From Megaleporinus macrocephalus (Eukaryota > Chordata > Actinopteri > Characiformes > Anostomidae): 64,000 nucleotides of DNA. The stretch lies in assembly GCA_021613375.1 (NCBI GenBank), contig CM038702.1, positions 21,228,349 to 21,292,348 of the forward strand. The letters run 5' to 3'. The notes beneath the pieces were generated by a model that saw only the letters and a list, made by a program, of their open reading frames with translations, made no database searches and was not told the DNA's origin. This document shows positions 48,301 to 58,033 of this stretch, piece by piece; positions within the stretch are counted from its first letter, which is position 1; every line of letters begins with the position of its first letter. Position numbers and translations under genes: made by a program.

Positions 48301-50636
48301 GACGTTTTAGATACACTACCAGTCAAACGTTTTAGTAACACTACCAGCCAAACATTTTAGATACACTACCAGTCAAACGTTTTAGTAACACTACCAGCCA
48401 AACGTTTTAGTAACACTACCAGCCAAACGTTTTAGTAACACTACCAGTCAAACGTTTTAGTAACACTACCAGCCAAACGTTTTAGTAACACTACCAGTCA
48501 AACGTTTTAGTACACTACCAGTCAAACGTTTTAGTAACACTATCAGCCAAACGTTTTAGTAACACTACCAGCCAAACATTTTAGATACACTACTGGAATA
48601 GTAGAGTGTTTGGGTGGTTTGAGCATCATAGTCTACTTTTATATCTACACCATAAATGAAGTGTTTTAGTTATAATTATATCAATTTAAAGTTTAACAGT
48701 TTTTAAAGAGGAAGAGCTGTGTGAGTATCCACAGATACGTTTTGCCAGCACTTATTTCACGTCTTTACGTCTGTGTGGTACTGTAGTATTGGTTTTGAGA
48801 TCTTGGAGGTGGTCCCTAATCCAGATGTTGTAGTGGTGTGCTGTGGTGGAGGGGGCTTACTTGCCGGAGTGGCTGCTGCCATCAAACTATCTGGATGTGA
48901 AGGGACAAGAATCTACGGAGTGGAGCCAGAAGGAGGTGAAGACTTGATGACACTCATTAAATATAGTGTTAATCAACAAATATAATAGAGAAACTGATTA
49001 TTCAGCACGTTGGATGTAATAATAAATACTTTTATCACTGACTTGTTTAGCTCTAGTAGTCTTCAGTCATCGCTTGTTTGTACATTAAACATTTCACATT
49101 TAACAGCGTGCACCATGTACAGAAGCTTCATTGAGAAGAAGCCCGTCAGCATGGACAGCAAAAGCGTTGCCTCTGGTCTTGCACCACCATGTGCAGGTAA
49201 AACGTCTTGGCTTCAGATCATGACATTTTGTTAAACACTGTGTGAATTGAATTTTGTGTTTACACCATTTTTACACCTTTCTCAAGTTTGGATACACCCA
49301 GTCAGATTACATGTTTTGTTGATGTTCTGAGTTAATAATAATATAAAATATGGCATTTTTTGCACATGCCACATTGTGTGTTGAATTTAGAAATGCAGCA
49401 AATAATCAGTAATTGTGCAATTATACAATTAGGTGTGAACAATCGATGCATTAAAGAGGAAAACATGACGTTATTTTGTATTCCTACAATGACCTAGACC
49501 TTATAGCAGACAATGCCAGGTATATCATGACTATTTATTATCTTTCTATCATCTTAATTTACAGTATATTATACTACTGTACTCAAGAGGATTTGCTAAA
49601 TCAAATGCAAACGGTCCTGATAAATCATAATAATAATAAAAAATTCATTTTAGACTATATATATATATATATGTCACTGTCCAATGAAAAACAAGTATCT
49701 CCAAAACTGCAACTTTACAGGAGAGAACAAAAACATACCTTACCTTTAATCAATGGAACCAGAATTTTTTCCGAGTTGTTTTGGAGCACTTCTATTGGTC
49801 CATTCATCAATTCATCAAATTTTCAAACAATGTAAACAACCATTCGCATGTTCAAATGTTGTGGAAAGTACACTACCAGTCAAAACAGAACTTGTTCTCT
49901 GTGCAGGGTGGTTTAACTTACTTTGATCTAAAAGTCAACAAAACATGTAATTTGACCCAGACGTTTGTATGGAACCTTGTAGTCAGTCAGTCAAGACATG
50001 GTTCTCGATACACTAATGTCTGTAGAATTGAATAGAAGTGCAGACAAATTCCAGGTGTCTAATGGATTCTTCTAATATTTTAGCTGTGCTACTTTTGTCC
50101 ATTTCTATAAATAACAGTATGTCATGCACTCTCCGAAAAAGGCCTTCTGAGATCAGTTAACAACTTGATACAGCTTCAGAGAAGTGTGAGATGATTTAAG
50201 GATTGAGTTTGCATGATGCTAAATGGGTGGCTATGTACTTACATTAGCCCTGTAGCTCCAGCTTCAAAACTATTGAAGTAAACAAGCATCTGCTGTATAA
50301 TCATCTACATTTCAGCTAAGTGTAATGTAGATTGAACCACTGCTTTAATCAGTGTGCAAACCCGACTGTCTGATTTCTGTGTGATGTCTTTCAGGTGCTC
50401 TGCCGTATGCACTGTGTGAAAAGTACGTGGAGAAGATAGTGCTGGTGACTGATGAGGAAATCAAGTCTGCTGTGTCCACTCTCTATAGAGCTGGTCTGGT
50501 TGTAGAACCCTCAGGATCTGCTGCTTTTGCTGCCCTTGTTAACGACAGAGTACCTGACATTACTGACAAAAGCGTTGTGGTCATCCTGAGCGGAGGGAAC
50601 ATCGGAAAGGACGAGCTGACCAACTTCCCTGATTGA
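45356..50636 (+). CDS. Serine racemase / threonine dehydratase-like PLP enzyme (6 exons)
   Basis: It belongs to the fold-type II PLP family that includes serine racemase and L-serine/L-threonine dehydratases, and is probably cytosolic. Exons: 45356-45533, 46116-46297, 46383-46513, 48787-48935, 49107-49196, 50395-50636. Phases agree and give 323 residues (human serine racemase has 340). Seen: Schiff-base lysine K63 in GSFKIRG; SAGNYG (84-89) where serine racemase has SSGNHG; the phosphate-binding tetraglycine loop CCGGGGLLAG (182-191); EPEGACT (210-216); and the C-terminal LSGGNIG. The residue matching the racemase re-face base Ser84 is alanine, so dehydratase activity is the more likely function (inference). 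An in-frame ATG at 45287 would add 23 residues; I preferred 45356 because family similarity starts just after it. Intron 3 is mostly minisatellite, and intron 5 carries a broken copy of exon 3. An ATTAAA at 50745-50750 may be the poly(A) signal. Confidence 0.9.
46691..48594 (+). repeat. Minisatellite 3: ~77 x 24/25-bp array in intron 3
   Basis: The unit is 'cactaccagtcaaacgtttt' followed by ag and a variable spacer (ta, taa, ata or at). Period therefore alternates between 24 and 25 bp and no long frame survives. T/C (agtcaaa/agccaaa) and A/G (ccaaac/ccagac) variants are common. The core resembles the terminal repeat of fish Tc1-like elements (cactaccagtcaaaagttt). The array fills most of intron 3 of the racemase-like gene. 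Confidence 0.97.
49432..49660 (+). pseudogene. Decayed partial duplicate of exon 3 and its donor flank, inside intron 5
   Basis: 'attcctacaatgacctagac' (49480-49499) exactly matches exon 3 (46475-46494), and 'aatcgatgc' to 'gccaggta' aligns throughout with exon 3 and its splice donor. Similarity continues into intron 3 sequence (actcaag.ggattt, tcctgatgaat). A small insertion near 49469 breaks the frame. The acceptor side is lost. It is a relic of a segmental duplication within the gene. Confidence 0.8.
49658..49868 (-). mobile_element. Family A miniature element, copy 6 (intron 5)
   Basis: It begins 'atgtcactgtccaatgaaaa' after a short (TA)n run and carries the interior strings 'caactttacaggagaga' and 'ggagcacttctattggtcca' shared with copies 1 and 5. 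The right terminus is not evident. It directly follows the exon 3 duplicate. Confidence 0.65.
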
Positions 50637-50825
50637 GTTATACAGTAGTCTAGATGAGGCTATAGTAGTAGTAGTAGTAGCGACTCAACAACATTGGTAT
50701 TTAGACTTGATTACAGTGGAGCTCTGTAATCACTTTTCAGCCCAATTAAAACTCAAATTATTATCAAAATAATGAAATGGAATCATAGAAATCTAAAATC
50801 TTATGATGCATTGAATTATAATATA

Positions 50826-50898
50826 ACGCTGGGATTGACTCCAGCCCCCCGTGACCCCGACTAGCGGGATAAAGCGGCAAATGATAGATGGATGGATG
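50826..50898 (+). mobile_element. LINE 3' tail fragment (Rex3/RTE-like)
   Basis: 'cgctgggattgactccagcc' followed by a C-rich block, 'gcgggataaagcggcaaatg' and GATGGATGGATG matches, from memory, the 3' end of fish RTE/Rex3-type LINEs, which end in GATG repeats. Only the tail is present. Confidence 0.5.
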
Positions 50899-51974
50899 AA
50901 ACATAATAGTATCTGATCGTTTATTCTAGATAAAGGGTTTACAGCCCAAGGTTATTGTCTTATTCTCTATTTTTTGTGAATACATTTTATGATGTATTTG
51001 TGATATGAAGGCTGACTTATATGACCAGGGAAGCCAAATCAAGATCTGTTATTTTTCTAAAAGGTTTTACTTGGAAAACATTGGTCAAGTAAAAGAAATA
51101 AATAATGATATACAGTACAATGATTAAGAGCTGTCCTAGTTTATGTTTATTTTCACCTGGAGTACTTTCACCCTCACTTTGTGTAGTCATACAGTCAGTA
51201 CATTATCTTTCTATGAAACATAAATTGATGCCAAGACCTCTAGTGCCTCGTTTCTGTATATAGTTTGTATAGGACATACTCACACATATTAATTTTATGA
51301 TTGCATAGCACAATTTTGTTTAACTCATGTTGTTCAAACACTGCACATAATTCATACAGCTATATGCAAAAACACCTCAGATGAAACACTTCATTCCAAA
51401 CTACTAAATCATTCATAAAAACACAGCTTTGGCTTAAAGCTCTCCTTTAAAATTCACCTGAATAAGTGGACTGAACTGCTACAGACTGAATAGGCTGATG
51501 TGCAAATATGTTCATGGCAGTGACATCACAAAAATGGCAAATTCAAAGTTTGCATATATGGACTGGATGGACTCAAAGAGTAAACTGCATGTTTCAGTTT
51601 TTATTTTTATATAATATGGGTTTCTTCCAGGTCTCAAAACAGCACAGACATGTTTCAGGACATGGCCTTTCTCAAGTGTTCCTCATACACTTCATGAAGA
51701 AGTTGGAACAAAATCATGGCAACAGAAGCCAGAAGAATAAAGAGGCAAAGCGGACATGTCTGTTGGAGCTGACATCTCATTATAAATGAGTGGAGTCTTC
51801 TAATGAGGGCTGTTTAACAGGGAAGACCTAAAAGAGCTACAAGGCATAGTTATTAATACGTAGGAATGGGAAAAGACATTCAGAGCCTCTTTGTGACACT
51901 TCTGGCTGTACCTGAATCATAATAAATGCCTGCTTATACAGTATTCTGAGACAGGAAGGTACCCAGTTATCAGA

Positions 51975-52326
51975 GGTGTCAAGTAACAAAAGTACAAATA
52001 CTTTACTTAAGTAGAAATTTAGGTTATTTATACTTTACTGGAGAAATGACTTTTTACTTCTACTCCTTAAATTTACACACCCTTTTCAGTACTTTCTACT
52101 CCTTACACTATAGACCCCTGTGGTGCGGCCTAAGCTTTTGTCCATAATGCCATTTTTTTCCTTACATTACTTTTATTTTTATACTTTAAGTAGTTCTGAA
52201 AACAGTACTTTTACACTTTTAGTCGAGCAAAAAGCTTAAGTTGATACTTCAACTTCTACAGAAGTATTTTTAAACCCTAGTATCTATACTTCTACCTGAG
52301 TAATGAATGTAAATACCTTTGACACC
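51975..52326 (+). mobile_element. Non-autonomous DNA element with GGTGTCAA inverted ends
   Basis: It begins 'ggtgtcaagtaacaaaagta' and ends 'atgtaaatacctttgacacc', which reads inverted as ggtgtcaaaggtatttacat. The interior is rich in 'tactttacttaagtagaaa'-like words typical of a very common fish repeat. No coding capacity; the superfamily is not determined. Confidence 0.6.
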
Positions 52327-53307
52327 ATTGCCAGTCATGGCAAAATCTAATGTTCAGCTGCTGTATGATAGCAGTGTAGATGTATGTCCCATAACCCCCT
52401 TGGGGTGCAGTTATGAAAAATGGAGGAAACTCTAGAATTGATGCAGCAGAGGAAAGAGAACGGTTTGTGTATAAATACATGTTCAGCATGCTAGCCTTCT
52501 TAAAATACGTATGGGTAAAAGATGCTAACGTCTGTCTGTGATGTGTTAGTATCTTGGTGATAACGCAAAGTTAACTGCTTTCAAGGCGCATCTCGAATGT
52601 AATTCATTTAAAAGTATGTTGCCTTACGAGGCAGCACAGACAGCAAGGCTTCACCACAGCTGCCTTCAGTTTTGAAGGTGTTTAAATGGAGTGTATACAT
52701 TAAAACATGCTCACCGTATTCCACTTTACTCCTTTCATTTCTACTGGAAAAGCTAGGCTCTTATATAGCCACTGGGCTCTAAGACAGTAGTCTTTAATCT
52801 GTGGGTCATGACCCTCAGTTGGTCTTCATAGTACATAGTACAGCTATGGAGCTGTTAAGTTTACATGTTTATATATTTATACCACTGTAGCTGGTTATAA
52901 TTCCACTGTAAATGCAAGTCAAGGTAAAATGTTCCACTTTTAAATCATATGAATGTATCGCTCATAGATTAATATTCAAAATCTGGCTGGCCATCTAAAA
53001 CTACTGTGGTTGTTTGTGTGGACTGCTGAAGATTGGAAACATACAATTACATTTACTTAAATCAGATTTATTAAAAAAGTTTTTGCAAATGCTTAACATA
53101 AATAAACATGTATTTTGATGTCATTACAAGTTCCAGTTAAGGACTATTTGAACTGATGCCACAGAAGATGCACAAAACAGTGGATGTTTTTTTAAAAACT
53201 CAATTAAAAGATTTCTTTGTCTGGGAACCAAAATTAGTACCGCTGCAGAGAACTGTTCTGGACATCTTTATTTTTAAGAGGGGTATGTCCTGTAGAGGTT
53301 AGCTAAG

Positions 53308-53433
53308 CTATACAACGTCCTTAGCAGCCATTCTGCAGACAACAGAGTCCAAAACGCTTCCACACTTTTCCTCTTGAGGTGCGACTTTGTAAAGCTGAAA
53401 TGACAAAAACAATCAGATAACTACAACAACAAA

Positions 53434-53479
<46 letters not shown>

Positions 53480-56400
53480 ATGATAATAATAAACATATTT
53501 ATTTATAAAGAATTTTTAATATCAGAGGCAGCCAAAGGTGCTTGACAGTAATAACATTTAACAGCAACAAGAAAGCTGAGTTTAATTTCCTTCAATATTA
53601 AGTTCAAATATAATTACAAATAATTAGATACATGAACGTTAAGAGTATTCACATAGTGATCACATACAAATCAAGTACAAAACACAAGGTATGAGTTTAA
53701 TGTCTCCTAACTAGTGTAGTGAAACTAACGTACTGAATTTGACTGCTTGATAAAAAGAGGAGTTCTGCAGTGCAGAGGGATGAAGAGAGGCGTCTTCAAA
53801 AGGCCAGAATCTGCAGATCTAACATTACATGTTGGACTTTTCCATCACAGTAAAACTGTAAAGCTAAACACAGCATTGTGCTGGATAATATTTTAGACCC
53901 GTACACCATGATACTGAAATGACATGCCATATCACTTTACTGGTTTTTAGATTTCTACCTACATATTTGAGAGATAATGAACATTTTATTTTGTCAACGA
54001 GTTTATTTATTAATGCTAAACTTCAATATCATCTGATAGTGTGATACTGTTGATACTGTGATATATAAGATTAAACACCAGCATTACGCAAATATTAAAA
54101 CATCAGTCCCTTTTATAGAGGGAGTTTTTTCTTGCCACTGTCGACTCTGGCATGCTCTAGGGAGGCCTGGACCTCGATACCCTTTCTCACATTTTGCTAT
54201 GCATGGACTCTTTTCTTACCATCTTCTCTTTGGTAACTCTTTTTCATAAACTGCTTTTCTGTAAAGCTGCTTTGAAACAACACTGGTTGTAAAAAGCACT
54301 ATATCAATAAATGTTGATTGATTGATTGATTGATTGATTAAGTAGCACTCATGACTGGACAGAATGCAGTTTAAATGGAATGATGGACAGTGAAATTTAA
54401 GGAAATCTGCTCCAAGTTTAACACAGATTTTTACTTAACCTTAATGTTCTAAAAATGCAGCTTTCTCTGATATAGTACTAACAGTTTTATACAGTTTTTA
54501 AGACATCCACTTAGAAATGTCTGATAAACCTTTTAACTAGCTGGATCAGACTAAAGTTTTGAACAAAAACAGTATTCTATGAAGGCAGGGGTGGGAAATA
54601 TGTTCATATGTCATTGCTGTCATGATAAATTACATCACAGTACATTTTTCTGTGTATACAGTTCTATGAAGTTTGGTCACCGCTGGTCAACACAATTCCT
54701 AAATGTTCACAGTTTGATATGCATTATGGTATTCATCCAGAATCCTGCCATATTGCGCTCCCCTACTGAAGTGCATATAAATATACACACTTCCTTTAAA
54801 ACATGTAACCTAATTCCATCTGGATTAACATTACAGAGAAGCTTATAGAGGATTACAAGCGCACACATTTGATTTATGTTTATGGTTTGCTACTTCTTTG
54901 CAAGCATCAGAAAGACTAAATATCATGATGCATATTATCAGTTTGTTATACGTTTGCCAGAAACGTGTATATAAACAAAACAAACCTTTTTAATCTTGGC
55001 AACGTCACACAGGGTGGACATCTGATCAGCTGGTATCTGTTGGCCGTCTACCTTAGACACAATGTCATCCATATTGAGAGCGTCCTCTCTGTTATGAACC
55101 AGGACGACCAGGACCGCATTATCACTGTCTGAGACTCCAAACCGTTTAAAAGCCTCAGAGATCTGTAAAAACATTTGCAGCATAATAATAATTACAACTA
55201 ATAATAATTAATTAACATTTTATTTACTCGGTTTGCATTGTTTGTACCTTATTGAACAAAAAAGGTACCTGCACAGTAACTTTTCTTCAAGAGTGGCAAT
55301 AAAACCAAATGTTATTGAAAAGCTCTCATAAATAATTAGAGATGCACGTTTTATAATGGAAACTACTTGCATTGTTGGTGGGTGAAAGACTGAAGATGAT
55401 TTCAGAGTATAAGCTCCTTGTCTTCATTTTTCCAGTCTTCTGCAAATGAACAGCTTTATTTGCTGCAACAAGAGTCTGGAAAGGATCCAATACCTTGAGA
55501 GAGTGTGAAAGAAAGAGAGAGAGATGAGGGAGGGAAAAATATGAAGTAGCAGAAAGTTTAATAGTGACTATAACAGTGACTGAAAGAAGTTTAAGAGTGA
55601 CTATAACAGTGACTGAAAGAAGTTTAATAGTGACTATAACAGTGACTGAAAGAAGTTTAATAGTGACTATAACAGTGACTGAAAGAAGTTTAATAGTGAC
55701 TATAACAGTGACTGAAAGAAGTTTAATAGTGACTATAACAGTGACTGAAAGAAGTTTAATAGTGACTATAACAGTGACTGAAAGAAGTTTAATAGTGACT
55801 ATAACAGTGACTAAAACGAGTTTAACAGTGACTATAACAGTGACTGAAAGAAGTTTAACAGTGACAATAACAGTGACTGAAAGAAGTTTAATAGTGACTA
55901 TAACAGTGACTGAAAGAAGTTTAACAGTGACTATAACAGTGACTGAAAGAAGTTTAATAGTGACTATAACAGTGACTGAAAGAAGTTTAATAGTGACTAT
56001 AACAGTGACTGAAAGAAGTTTAACAGTGACTATAACAGTGACTGAAAGAAGTTTAATAGTGACTATAACAGTGACTGAAAGAAGTTTAACAGTGACTATA
56101 ACAGTGACTGAAAGAAGTTTAACAGTGACTATAACAGTGACTGAAAGAAGTTTAATAGTGACTATAACAGTAACTGAAAGAAGTTTAATAGTGACTATAA
56201 CAGTGACTGAAAGAAGTTTAATAGTGACTATAACAGTGACTAAAAGAAGTTTAACAGTGACTATAACAGTGACTGAAAGAAGTTTAATAGTGACTATAAC
56301 AGTGACTGAAAGAAGTTTAATAGTGACTATAACAGTGACTGAAAGAAGTTTAATAGTGACTATAACAGTGACTAAAAGAAGTTTAACAGTGACTATAACA

Positions 56401-57551
56401 GTGACTGAAAGAAGTTTAACAGTGACTATAACAGTGACTAAAAGAAGTTTAATAGTGACTATAACAGTGACTGAAAGAAGTTTAATAGTGACTATAACAG
56501 TGACTGAAAGAAGTTTAACAGTGACTATAACAGTGACTGAAAGTTTAACAGTGACTATAACAGTGACTAAAACGAGTTTAACAGTGACTATAACAGCAAC
56601 TGAAAGAAGTTTAACAGTGACTATAACAGTGACTAAAACGAGTTTAACAGTGACTATAACAGTGACTGAAAGAAGTTTAACAGTGACTATAACAGTGACT
56701 GAAAGAAGTTTAATAGTGACTATAACAGTGACTGAAAGAAGTTTAATAGTGACTATAACAGTGACTGAAAGAAGTTTAACAGTGACTATAACAGTGACTG
56801 AAAGAAGTTTAACAGTGACTATAACAATGACTGAAAGAAGTTTAATAGTGACTATAACAGTGACTGAAAGAAGTTTAATAGTGACTATAACAGTGACTGA
56901 AAGAAGTTTAATAGTGACTAAAAGAAGTTTAACAGTGACTATAACAGTGACTAAAACGAGTTTAACAGTGACTATAACAGTAACTGAAAGAAGTTTAACA
57001 GTGACTATAACAGTGACTGAAAGAAGTTTAATAGTGACTATAACAGTGACTGAAAGAAGTTTAATAGTGACTATAACAGTGACTGAAAGAAGTTTAACAG
57101 TGACTGAAAGAAGTTTAATAGTGACTATAACAGTGACTGAAAGAAGTTTAACAGTGACTATAACAGTGACTGAAAGAAGTTTAACAGTGACTATAACAGC
57201 AACTGAAAGAAGTTTAATAGTGACTATAACAGTGACTTAAACGAGTTTAACAGTGACTATAACAGTGACTGAAAGAAGTTTAACAGTGACTATAACAGTG
57301 ACTTAAACGAGTTTAACAGTGACTATAACAGTGACTGAAAGAAGTTTAATAGTGACTATAACAGCGACTGAAAGAAGTTTAATAGTGAATAAAACATATC
57401 TAATCTTTACCATGCTCGGGTTAATCAGCGCGCCGGCTATTTGACCCTCCACTGCCATCTTTCTCAGCTCTGCACAGTTTTTGACATCCCTGAAGAGCAG
57501 CTGGGTTACTGAGTGTTGTGGGAAAAGCTCCAGATTCTGAGTTAAATGCAT
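53308..57551 (-). CDS. tprkb: tprkb: EKC/KEOPS complex subunit (Cgi121 homologue), 4 exons
   Basis: TPRKB (TP53RK-binding protein) is the Cgi121-type subunit of KEOPS. KEOPS transfers threonylcarbamoyl to A37 of ANN-decoding tRNAs (t6A); this subunit binds the Bud32/TP53RK kinase and tRNA. Exons: 57551-57411, 55493-55371, 55162-54986, 53394-53308. All introns are phase 0 and the product is 175 residues, which equals the human length. Seen: [12 protein letters not shown] at the start, [21 protein letters not shown], then [45 protein letters not shown], and the C-terminal MAAKDVV. Intron 1 is nearly all minisatellite. Intron 2 uses a GC donor (AACAAT|gcaagt) with an AG acceptor. Start codons of tprkb and alg10 are 482 bp apart and divergent. 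Confidence 0.95.
53434..53479 (+). repeat. (CTA)n microsatellite in tprkb intron 3
   Basis: About 15 trinucleotide units, 40 bp upstream (in transcript sense) of the exon 4 acceptor. Confidence 0.95.
54110..54340 (+). mobile_element. Retroposon 3' tail with (TTGA)n, tprkb intron 3
   Basis: 'ttcttgccactgtcgactct', 'tgtaaagctgctttgaaaca' and 'ttgtaaaaagcactat', ending in five or six TTGA units, make it a diverged relative of the tail at 17660-17885. Confidence 0.6.
55551..57388 (+). repeat. Minisatellite 4: ~55 x 33-bp array filling tprkb intron 1
   Basis: The unit reads 'agtgactataacagtgactg' followed by aaagaagtttaat. Main variants are taat/taac, gaaaga/aaaacg and occasional shortened units. 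A stop-free plus-strand frame of about 558 codons (repeated TITVTERSL) results from the 33-bp period. The array covers nearly the whole of tprkb intron 1 (55494-57410), leaving about 57 bp on the exon 2 side and about 22 bp on the exon 1 side. Confidence 0.97.
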
Positions 57552-58033
57552 CCTGGATGTAAAGCGCGACTAAAGATGTGAGCTCCTCAAACTAGGAGCC
57601 GCTAGCCACACGAGTACACTGAACCGGGACAATAATATTGTGACACCGACGGTTCGCTAACGTTCCGAGTGTGTGACCTGACGCAGTTTAAGCATTTGAC
57701 AAAAATTAATATGCATATAAACCTACACAAAACTAAAGTAAAGTCGATTTAATTCTGTTTTTAATTTATTTAAACTTTAATACAACAGCGAAGGGCAGTT
57801 GTAAGCTTTAGGCGGAACACATTAGCTTACGCTCTATTTTCCGTCCAGAAAGTTGTAATGGTTGCGCCGCACCCTGCTAGCCTGGTGCAGTATGCAGTCA
57901 GATAAAACGCAAAGTTTACACCAAATCCAGAGTTTAGAAAGGTCAGGTTTGAGTTAGAGGATTACTAGACCTCTCTGTAAGACAGAAGCGTCGTCTGCTT
58001 TAAAGTCTAGAGCGGTTTGGAGTGAGCTGGGCG
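57552..58033. promoter_or_regulatory. Bidirectional promoter region, tprkb / alg10
   Basis: The 482 bp separate two divergent start codons. Composition is mixed with scattered CpG ('gacaccgacggttcgctaac' near 57641, 'ggttgcgccgcaccctgcta' near 57860). Both genes are housekeeping genes, which commonly share such promoters. No TATA box stands out. Confidence 0.6.

Larger units (their letters stand above)
50637..53307. other. Intergenic DNA between two convergent genes
   Basis: No gene is seen. It includes the racemase-like 3'UTR, a retroposon tail (50826-50898), a miniature transposon (51975-52326), and a probable tprkb poly(A) signal on the minus strand (AATAAA at 53267-53272, about 36 bp past the stop). 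A 93-codon frame at 51508-51789 has no recognisable domain. Confidence 0.5.

Noticed and set aside
46691..48594. CRISPR-like pattern of a regular repeat with short variable gaps
   Set aside because: The gaps are only 2-3 bases, the host is a vertebrate, and the array is a plain tandem minisatellite.
55564..57240. Plus-strand frame of 558 codons (TITVTERSL repeats)
   Set aside because: It is the 33-bp minisatellite read in one frame, lying within an intron of tprkb on the other strand.
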